Positions 46,601 to 49,526 of a stretch of DNA of 49,526 nucleotides are shown in pieces. This DNA is from Myxococcales bacterium. GTDB taxonomy: Bacteria; Myxococcota; UBA727; GCA-2721815. A model generated the notes under the pieces. The model was not told the origin of the DNA. It searched no databases and worked only from the letters and a program-made list of their open reading frames with translations. Every line of letters starts with the position of its first letter. Within the stretch, counting starts at the first letter, position 1. The stretch lies in the NCBI GenBank assembly GCA_002721815.1, contig PBLQ01000035.1, positions 1-49,526 on the forward strand. Reading direction: 5' to 3'. The translations under genes were made by a program, and so were the position numbers.

Positions 46601-47582
46601 CATCGGAAGTGATCCAGCAAGGCTCAATGAGTTGGGCATCCGGATGGCAGACGAAGAAAATGTCCCGGGGCCCAATCCCATAGTTTCCGATTGGGGATGG
46701 GTAATCAAAGTTTTCCATCATTTCCCATTCGCCGCCATCTGCTGCTTTTTTCAGAGCGTAATGGTTCAACCATACGGTTTGATTGGTGCCGTTATAAATT
46801 TCAATGACATCTTGATTGCCCGGCCCGTCAACATACTCGGAGATAAACAGTTCGGTAATGGGTTCAGTGCAGGTGGCCAGTACAGCCCCGCTGTCGGGTG
46901 CATCTGCAGGGCCTGCATCCACGGTGTTGGGTAACAAACTGGCGCCACCATCTACATTTCTAGTCAGGCCTGCGTCGTTACCGGAATGAAGCGGGAGACT
47001 TCCTGAGTCCAGGGGTTGTGAGGCATTGCTACTCCCCCCATCGACGGGTGTATCAGGGCCTGCGTCATGTCCTTGAGTCCCAGCGTCAAAGCTGAGTTGA
47101 GGGATACACACAATACCGGGATCGCATTCATCGTTGCCCCAAGCGTTGTTGACAGCGGTTTCACATTCGAAGCCTTCGCTGCAGGCACAGTGATTGCTGT
47201 AAACACAAAAAGCATTTTCATCGCCAAAAGCAGTGCAGTCCACGGGAACCAATCCTTGAGAGGCGGCGCCGCAACTGGTGGCCGTATGTCCCACCGTGAA
47301 ACCTGTATTTCCAGAGCCGGCATCTATAGATGGCGTGGGGGTATCAGTGCCTGAATCGAAAATGGGTGGCAGCCCTGTTGCGCCCGCATCGGTGACGGTA
47401 TTGGTGTGGGATGCACCGGCATCGAAAGCTGGGGCCACGGAAGTGTTTCCTGCATCCGCGGTTGGGTTGGGTGGGGCAGGTTCAGGCTTGGGTTCAGGCG
47501 GTGGATTTGGATCTGGCGTGGGTGGCGTGGGACATGCCATCAAGGCCAAACATAAACCGACCATTCCAAGGAGCTGCTTCAT
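34695..47582 (-). CDS. Giant modular surface lipoprotein (4,295 residues)
   Basis: The ATG at 47582 (GAGG upstream) starts a lipoprotein signal (MKQLLGMVGLCLALMAC, C17). In order: Pro/DAG-rich linker to ~90; EGF-like Cys segment ~95-160; second linker; lamin-tail domain ~240-410; ten Cys repeats ~420-704; DUF4215 modules ~705-1008; propeller/SBBP-like sheets ~1010-1838, then another DUF4215 unit; MopE-type CDGxDNDCDG motifs near 1980, 2030, 2080, 2382 and 2435, with a ~280-residue insert before the fourth; PKD-like domains near 2533-2604 and 2755-2837; TSP3 calcium repeats ~3182-3395; a large C-terminal region with Ala/Gly-rich hydrophobic helices ~4041-4228; and a Cys-rich tail. The frame is intact. 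It is a surface adhesin or scaffold, and function is unknown. Confidence 0.92.
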   Translation of the reverse strand: MKQLLGMVGLCLALMACPTPPTPDPNPPPEPKPEPAPPNPTADAGNTSVAPAFDAGASHTNTVTDAGATGLPPIFDSGTDTPTPSIDAGSGNTGFTVGHTATSCGAASQGLVPVDCTAFGDENAFCVYSNHCACSEGFECETAVNNAWGNDECDPGIVCIPQLSFDAGTQGHDAGPDTPVDGGSSNASQPLDSGSLPLHSGNDAGLTRNVDGGASLLPNTVDAGPADAPDSGAVLATCTEPITELFISEYVDGPGNQDVIEIYNGTNQTVWLNHYALKKAADGGEWEMMENFDYPSPIGNYGIGPRDIFFVCHPDAQLIEPCWITSDAIFFDGNDAIGLFLGEEPIDVIGQVGDNPAEGWPVTGGNTQNHTLTRQAHISKGTSDWNEGALQWDAFPGRTFNSYGNESACSAGDYIEPTTDCNDVINGNAALDNCNTCDADPTNDCVQDCNGDWGGDASADNCGTCDNNVSNDCTQDCNGEWGGDKTADPCGTCDNDSSNDCTQDCNGEWGGDALEDNCGNCDSDPDNDCTQDCNGEENGPATRDECGTCDADPDNDCVQDCSGEWGGDAAEDNCGTCDNDPDNDCVQDCSGEWGGDKTADPCGTCDADPDNDCVQDCNGEWGGDKTADPCGACDNDPDNDCVQDCSGEWGGSATVDNCNVCDNDSTNDNTTCVQDCHGDWNGTATIDLCSNCTGGNTGLEACITECGDGVLTLDETCDDDNTDNDDGCAFDCQTVEYGFACTTDEAGLSTCTSTCGDGEKASNEVCDDGTFGNGDGCSESCEVEFGFECTGEMVSACVSTCGDGLLAADEACDVGDDEGTTGCDIGCQLVSHGYACTGDEPSLCASTCGDGSLANNESCDDGNTDDGDGCSADCAMVAQGFYCAAEGEACYSTCGDGITANDEVCDDSNTDDGDGCSTDCTQVELHWTCTENEIGLSTCNDSCGDGIRENFEECDLGLTNNTGAYGACGARCMLGAYCGDGLINGSETCDDGNDVSGDGCASDCLSVETGYVCQTQPAPEVLSGDEAPTTLGVSGKYVYWGDMEGQLWRYDVRTHDKQAFSLASLASNTNITHLVADDEAVFFALHNSSDGLKLYRLAHGQWAQGEVDHLFTSASPNSHQGAPSILMQNNDHLFWLQTETDSAPSTLSRVGKYRLQSGACLMSNETENEIPQCDGIRQLMTGLPTNEAITVDAQSIVFFSQTLTDENDNESTTIYKLAAAAQDVTLSSCGALADCTVFHQSAHGIKSLSTDQSHLYWALGEQGVGRKVLDGNAEAESLLVDQDESKINKLIATETNLLGARFQTVLRGRKLETLHAQAHIPMSGVHVFVMHQEGNYLYLLQSQALGAPQVLRTRLADSVCQQRLSVLQADVNEAQINAGRLLANGDSLLAGEGENVLGINTQGTDGFLVHKSFESKNKNVLRLFSNTQSGSVTKEQFTHVSTDETRHHRAALASYCGNSVTGENCTALLSHNQGEAYAVGTGSEHGKAGLLLKLNTDLTPQWAREIIPDTNSALSPVKVELASDGTAYVLVNFEGTITFTAHPENQNVNDNETITGTTFTQSAMAAYDSSGMLKWAHHVSSTENVELVDFTISETNNTRTLLLVGHYSGTSNYRDALADQDGIVVRLQDTGQDVNAFNGFFVGGTQNSSIHSIDVSSTGHIAISGMAQSDVSLFYATQELSSLTHSGNNQDMYVIILDSDLNFLWSKNLNSGIADAKSTHVQFTESNKVLAITPVAQEAAFLVRGHQLDANGNETWQRGLVPSSSEDDVQLTSVDWHTERQVLLTGISAASSLTQLPTYISIGHAADDRNIGLPANSNGTLKGFALDVRLVPSGFTCDSSNACTSTCGDGIKAPDENCDDGNINNEDGCDESCQIELGYSCTGNNNANCVFDCSGYAQNECEVPVPCDALFEDCPDEALCDGGYCENVVACPETSIGQTQNCGFPIGECTQATKTCLENGIWSDCTADVMPTPEICDGLDNDCDGEIDEALPFEACGTGSCYRFMPTCVDGQPASCEPGLPTDEICDGLDNDCDDVVDNNLPPLVCGNGQCAETVEACTNGMPNQCVPNTNVGIEVCDGIDNDCDGQNNEGLGYRVCGKGVCAQPVYSCGGISKTFEPGQFRWRAWYDQNLLAQSYGNTSASPIFSENGEAFGYYKSGREIHTVKLNVTFLDRNGNGTHDCHHSWFDETCETIYTNAEAFTWYSGEMVCDQEGSLGQAWDADYWHNRPQLRASTGSYDPAFIEVEPGIWESVSLGLAGLFGVPNPNNWDYTDGVITQAQIPEIKNCESAESCYKFRSPQYEPAGTRFRLALDWLESITFETYEYQKWHLDDEHPEYGYIESDLTLNSDTQQVDLPIIRVFPKFHLIHYGPHHPLKTDEICDGLDNDCDGETDEGMPTLSCGNEACPLEISSCKAGAPQECPPLDIQPEVCDGLDNDCDGFIDNGILCPELSNCDTAPCDVGDVTGENMSPTSSGGDHSPLIIRRAAPEITGPECSDQNAQEPGAPVMALVEGSDEEWEIVSEPDSGFPVQLLAPIRDSDGLIEVFEIDWGDGTITTEYSDCIINNKQAWTHYYPEAAGFYEVQGKTIDNDGAMTRWRTWINVLPDGRVRKQMPIYYSAQGIACTPLDLSLLCDENDENSPCPTSTGDSTSDLQIRIFVPAIRDSSDECAPDESMPVSQIPGYGYEFFDQDGNLLSPDLTSTPASCDVEGMNEASSYLYTLPAQSQAIEVRYLEEELENYHCMPHTASFTVGDELPSVIINGDRTQTYYSGELFRLTTIFDDDEEQPLLTRWEIIGADHPVVYANELHTYLPEAGDYDVMVTTWDQWGNPAYDLITLEIGAAPHPHSSSTSRTPLGVGKQTEHSGFATVTVEHGLNLNEITGFEIFVNYRRGKHNDEVKDRGGRLKWNKDSQTTSLIWATEEPLEFQPSLQFPIRPSWTPELSLSSDAFYQGEDDYGTQHIHPRCTSQGCWDGYETGIFSDVGANTYLQRGTCDDTHCVMPFFFTRTFGIAPQQQTGNDIAYRILTTDGPHLATEANPEGWFNQDLNIQVNNRSPELRIIGGKMDEAPGSPFWDIDLRVGNEGYVLQDESAFNGYNEIPFTITAACQRPLIYFMNENFEAVHPYQTGIYPDGEQFWGTRRKSTFLETGVYYAIADCCQGCYSSMGIAGGVAIPGQTNVVTFIIPGDMDGDGIEDHLDPDKDGDGVCNKAEAVEGVCSPGPDAFPKEKSQWADSDGDGVGDNLDGCNVYYENEETPTDNCAGDAFPDDPTEWVDADNDGQGDNADNDDDNDGLTDLDEVQIYGTNPYLADSDSDDINDKEELDLWHEALGITGAVPDSDGDGIPNLLDRDSDNDGWMDGKELAPLGDFDGDGLVSVLDPDSDNDGLKDGLDLAAAFQANTSSNNANSGGGAGNGVSGGAGGVCDNGEEGCVTWRTDHPKRFITYEKEVVSGKLTGQSAISDYDDCGQVWSSWDREPSCEDTVRSDLKNGDQHESTLQQLNWQIQEEGQNDYCDEIQATYDDSWPWSDSYEYHSNPGCLAPTQYSFWYWTQWNKYRANCYNLSSKVVRDEDDNPYFFSFHPQQVAPFNDNQFTYQVVFDASAQAHHSSIDTYKLPGFKFRFYHFDTPPELPITNLDEGTLVYAGTAKGSLNSEASNSLSGKQVAHINLMLPSDALKDNAPGASNLYLYLSPVWEINNGSEEVQRALDPESINFQLTGSSSDIPILHTELFTKLESKQGDDAYSWGEVSDALMNVGDSNQGDGPIPVILNWDSGVKMVDRQHGASGQFKIGVLNALKDPDKSFAEIGVDLFDDSFHALLLLTDSARKTMTHLDKIDCGDNMDNCLWYEHTTSVHTLPGDPLVRRYDKEVFIENVISATSISETGNGFELNNIDVVLDEIEDIGSAFDIANNVVHAVRLSPLAGQPLDYGNLIPDSKTIKLLENDDLVLKMHPTGVGNSSKKAVKVVAEYKKTFAYDTQDLTIDASKNQNPIYVKTNKKIATQTIVYEPQFDADGKELPFKPNADNCDLIDDALKTTKKGKLQTIFSNSAQLVSAPLTIVFGAMEIAALSWDNPGDVAGSALVTVTVALDMGIAGLTLAQFGSAGLQTKVFNTLDTSNAKTLGFIGAGLEAAKGIGYIIKGQSANTGAAKSRYNQKAAGLIVDSAFNAVGAAVPVIGGALAVYSITTGLLTMSGYGNPLAGSLVGTPGQALTTIWLVFTGSGIPSAIIDEANSNAIDLLYDNQNALYCAGYENVIALRPTETLSGSSCETQCSISYEEGSCYEALENNVPVGGSSAGSCD
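37390..38040 (-). repeat. Thrombospondin type 3 calcium-binding repeats in the giant protein
   Basis: This stretch encodes repeated DxDGDGxxDxxD loops (DMDGDGIEDHLD, DSDGDGVGDNLD, DADNDGQGDNAD, DSDNDGWMDG, DFDGDGLVSVLD). They end in a Gly/Asn/Ser linker that separates them from the C-terminal region. Such repeats bind calcium and act as rigid, extended spacers between surface domains. Confidence 0.85.
40265..41665 (-). repeat. MopE-type CDGxDNDCDG metal-binding motifs in the giant protein
   Basis: Five copies of the 16-residue motif EICDGLDNDCDGEIDE and variants occur near 41640, 41490, 41340, 40435 and 40275. Three are clustered with Cys-rich linkers (CGTGSCYRFMPTCVDGQPASC-like spacers); two follow a ~280-residue unrelated insert. 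This motif family occurs in MopE-like and other Cys-rich surface proteins and is a proposed metal-binding element. Confidence 0.85.
44560..45470 (-). repeat. DUF4215-type cysteine-rich modules in the giant protein
   Basis: Seven modules of about 45 residues follow the pattern CGDGxxxxxExCDDGNxxxGDGCSxxC (for example CGDGSLANNESCDDGNTDDG). They are disulfide-rich knots common in myxobacterial surface proteins. One further module lies near 42050. Confidence 0.88.
45471..46325 (-). repeat. Ten tandem ~84-bp repeats encoding a 28-residue cysteine unit
   Basis: Units begin at 46325, 46241, 46157, 46073, 45989, 45905, 45821, 45737, 45653 and 45560 (minus-strand reading). Units 1-8 are exactly 84 bp, the ninth is 93 and the tenth 90. 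The encoded core is DCNGEWGGDKTADPCGTCD plus a DPDNDC-type tail. Units 3, 6, 7 and 8 are close to identical at DNA level, which points to recent duplication or gene conversion. The opposite strand carries long spurious open frames because of the repeat. Confidence 0.92.
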
Positions 47583-47817
47583 CGGGTAACCTCGTTTTTT
47601 GTATGAAGCGCCAGTATATCCCAAATGCTCCCAAAGGACTTATGGTTTGCGCTAAAAAAAGGACGCAACGAACGCTTTAAGTTGCTGTTTTATTTGTTGA
47701 AAAACAGAAGGAGGGCTGGCGTCGAATGAAAACCCTGTTTAATTTTGTTTGGTGGAATGATGCGATGCTTATGGAGAACATCAGGCTAAAACTTCACCTT
47801 TTAATCAGCGCTGCTTT

Positions 47818-47826
47818 TGGTATGCT
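47818..47826 (+). promoter_or_regulatory. Candidate extended -10 promoter of the TPR gene
   Basis: TGGTATGCT (within TTTTGGTATGCT) is an extended -10 about 30 nt before the GTG start at 47856. No convincing -35 lies at 17 nt. The 273-bp divergent region (47583-47855) also has a TATACT (47618-47613, minus) that could serve the giant gene; nothing else is recognised there. Confidence 0.4.
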
Positions 47827-47855
47827 CGCCACGTCTTTTTCCCAGGGAGGCTCCC

Positions 47856-49205
47856 GTGAGCGAAGCAGCCATTAGTGTTAAAACCGGAATGCAGCTCGAC
47901 CCCAAATTATTGGACGATCTTCAGATGCCCGTGCTCCAAAACATTCCTGATTTGGTGAATGTGAATGTTTGGAAGCTCAAAGCAGTGGTGGGCCAGCCCG
48001 ATTTGTTTCCCCTTGAAGATGACGAAGTCGAAGTGGCGTTGGATTGGCCCGAAGGGGTTGCTGGTGCCGCCGAAAGACACTTGGGCAACGGCGATACCCA
48101 ACAAGCGGTGCGTCTTTTGGCTCAGGAAATGGAAGCACCCACCCCGGATTGGGTGGCCGCCAAGGTACATTGTTTGGTCTCCAACGGTGAGCTGCACGAA
48201 GCGCAGCACTATTTACAAAATCTGGGTGATGACGAAAAATATGGTCTGGCCAGGGCCATTTTGGCCATGCAAAACCAAGACATGCTCACGGTGTCTGAAG
48301 GTCTCGACTGCAGTCGAGAGTCATCTCAAAACCTCGTCACCTGGCAATACTTCAATGGTTTGCGCTTTGTGGTACAGGGCCGAGCGCACCAAGCAGGCGG
48401 CATCTTTGGCCGCATTGTGCGCAATGCGCCTGAGCATGGTCTGGCCTTGTTTCGTTTGGGTTGGTTGGCAAAGAACATGGGAGACACCGCACGTTCTGGT
48501 ATTTTACTCGAGCAGGTTTTAGAGCGTTCGCCCAAAATTCTAGAAGCAGGGATTACACTCACAGAACTCTTTTTAGAGTCCAACATGCCGAATGATGCTT
48601 TGGCGGTTTTGGAGCGTGTGGGCAATCATCACCCTGCAGCTTTGACGCCGTGGGTTTTGCGTGTGCGTATTTTAATGGCCGTTGGTAACACCAGCATGGC
48701 CGCTGAAATTGCGGAGCAACTCAAGCAACAGCGTCCCGATGACCCCGACATCCTCATGCTGTACGCTGAATGTGAGCAAGCTGCAGGTCGGCCTGATGCA
48801 GCTAAGGCCCAGCTGTTACAAATGGTAGACCGCGTGGAGTTCTCTCAAAAAGAGTTGGCTTACCAGCTCTTGGGACAGATTTGCCAAAACCAAGGTGGAC
48901 AACAAAATCTAGAGCAAGCAGCAAACTTCTATGAAGAAGCTGCCAACCACGGCGAGCTGCAACCCAAAAATCGATTTCAAGTGGCCCAAATCAAATGGCA
49001 ACTGGGGCGTTTGCAAGAGGCCGAAAACCACTTTTCGAAAATCGACGAGTCAGCCGACATTAACGTGTTGTTGGCTGCGGCCACCTGGGGGCACCAACGC
49101 AACATGGCCCACGCAAAAATTTTGGCCCGTTGGGCGAAAATGACCACCATGAACACCAATTTGGGTGAGCAGGTGGCCCAAATTTTGGCCAACGCCGGCT
49201 TGTAG
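47856..49205 (+). CDS. Tetratricopeptide-repeat protein
   Basis: The 449-residue product is built of helical pairs with TPR-like spacing, for example RHLGNGDTQQAVRLLAQEM (near 80), HLVSNGELHEAQHYLQNLG-like (near 112), LFRLGWLAKNMGDTARSGIL (near 200) and WQLGRLQEAENHFSKI (near 390). About ten TPR units cover the protein from residue 75 to the end; the first ~70 residues are a distinct N-terminal region. It lacks a signal peptide, so it is probably a cytoplasmic scaffold. The GTG at 47856 has GGGAGG seven nt upstream, better than the TTG at 47817. It is divergent from the giant lipoprotein gene. Confidence 0.85.
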   Translation: MSEAAISVKTGMQLDPKLLDDLQMPVLQNIPDLVNVNVWKLKAVVGQPDLFPLEDDEVEVALDWPEGVAGAAERHLGNGDTQQAVRLLAQEMEAPTPDWVAAKVHCLVSNGELHEAQHYLQNLGDDEKYGLARAILAMQNQDMLTVSEGLDCSRESSQNLVTWQYFNGLRFVVQGRAHQAGGIFGRIVRNAPEHGLALFRLGWLAKNMGDTARSGILLEQVLERSPKILEAGITLTELFLESNMPNDALAVLERVGNHHPAALTPWVLRVRILMAVGNTSMAAEIAEQLKQQRPDDPDILMLYAECEQAAGRPDAAKAQLLQMVDRVEFSQKELAYQLLGQICQNQGGQQNLEQAANFYEEAANHGELQPKNRFQVAQIKWQLGRLQEAENHFSKIDESADINVLLAAATWGHQRNMAHAKILARWAKMTTMNTNLGEQVAQILANAGL

Positions 49206-49264
49206 GGCCCACTGGCCCGACTGCTGCCTCTAAAGGTCTATTTTTAATAAATTTTCCTAAGTTT

Positions 49265-49294
49265 TTGTCCGGATCCAACCGAATTTGCTACAAA
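49265..49294 (+). promoter_or_regulatory. Candidate promoter of the terminal lipoprotein gene
   Basis: TTGTCC (49265-49270) and an extended -10 TTTGCTACAAA (TACAAA at 49289-49294) are spaced by 18 nt, 28 nt before the start codon. Confidence 0.45.
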
Positions 49295-49321
49295 GGCATA
49301 CACCCCTTTGGGAGGCCATTT

Positions 49322-49526
49322 TTGAGGTTTCGGATTTTATTATTACTGCTCCTTTTGGGTTGTCCTACAGCACCTGAAAATGATGGGTCTGGGCAAGACA
49401 CCGAGCCACCGCCGTCCGGCTTGCCGGACGACACTGTTTCCCTGGGCACACGGGGGGATGGCGGTTCCGAGTTGCTGGTCGATGGTGGCATTTCCCCATG
49501 GGGGCCCGGCGATACCCTTGCCACCG
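49322..49526 (+). CDS. Lipoprotein, 5' part only (truncated by window; probable TTG start)
   Basis: A TTG preceded by GGGAGG (seven-nt spacer) begins MRFRILLLLLLLGC, a lipoprotein signal with anchor C14. An acidic, Pro/Gly-rich linker follows (PTAPENDGSGQDTEPPPSG, GTRGDGGSELLVDGG). The rest lies beyond the window, so domain content is unknown. The Cys-Pro start and disordered linker match the other surface lipoproteins here. Confidence 0.7.
   Translation, partial: MRFRILLLLLLLGCPTAPENDGSGQDTEPPPSGLPDDTVSLGTRGDGGSELLVDGGISPWGPGDTLAT

Noticed and set aside
49205-49223. GGGCC/GGCCC hairpin after the TPR gene as a terminator
   Set aside because: The stem is only 5 bp and no T-run follows directly; the T-rich stretch begins about 20 nt later.

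Overview
This 49.5-kb window looks like chromosomal DNA of a Gram-negative bacterium related to the Myxococcota and former Deltaproteobacteria. The placement is an inference from gene content. It rests on many lipoproteins with Cys-Pro lipoboxes, DAG-rich linkers, DUF4215-type cysteine modules, MopE-like CDGxDNDCDG motifs and thrombospondin type 3 repeats. Housekeeping genes are rpsD, moaC, glpK, a tolQ-like gene and tRNA-Ala(GGC). I see no insertion sequence, integrase, CRISPR array, rRNA or phage gene.

Layout. 2-832 is the 3' end of an RCC1-like secreted protein. 829-4388 (minus) pairs a VCBS/ASPIC lipoprotein with a retinol-saturase/carotenoid-isomerase-like FAD enzyme. 4476-7200 holds two overlapping genes I do not recognise. 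7197-9043 (minus) is an operon of a six-ligand diiron ferritin-like protein, MoaC and a small lipoprotein. 9244-10846 holds rpsD, a strong terminator and a tolQ-like gene. 11063-15506 has a 2H-phosphoesterase-like gene divergent from an acyl-CoA synthetase/MMPL transporter pair. 15503-19097 (minus) is an MDR oxidoreductase followed by three paralogous exported proteins. 19131-22347 carries an Hpt protein, a ROK kinase, an FKBP isomerase and a CPA1-type antiporter. 22373-24332 (minus) has a lipid-anchored esterase, an L-domain-like lipoprotein and tRNA-Ala. 24443-34657 runs through a beta-propeller-like lipoprotein, ElbB, a 1,137-residue PHP protein, GlpK, a GH5 glycosidase, an aromatic amino acid hydroxylase and a JmjC/cupin protein.

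34695-47582 (minus) is one uninterrupted 4,295-codon gene for a giant modular lipoprotein. In order it has a lamin-tail domain, ten ~28-residue cysteine repeats, DUF4215 modules, propeller-like sheets, MopE-type motifs, PKD-like domains, TSP3 calcium repeats and an Ala/Gly-rich hydrophobic C-terminal region. A divergent TPR protein and the 5' end of one more lipoprotein close the window.

Themes. Most of the coding capacity goes to exported, lipid-anchored proteins. Genes are packed tightly: three of six convergent pairs share stop codons on a YTAA tetranucleotide, and same-strand genes often overlap by 4-28 nt. Candidate -10 elements are often TAGnnn or a TTTGSTA-type extended -10. Several lipoproteins appear to use TTG or CTG starts. 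The strongest leads for new biology are the giant lipoprotein with its homogenised 84-bp repeats and membrane-active-looking C-terminus, the unrecognised 4476-7200 pair, the tandem exported-protein family at 15503-18024, and the HxH cupin encoded next to the aromatic amino acid hydroxylase.
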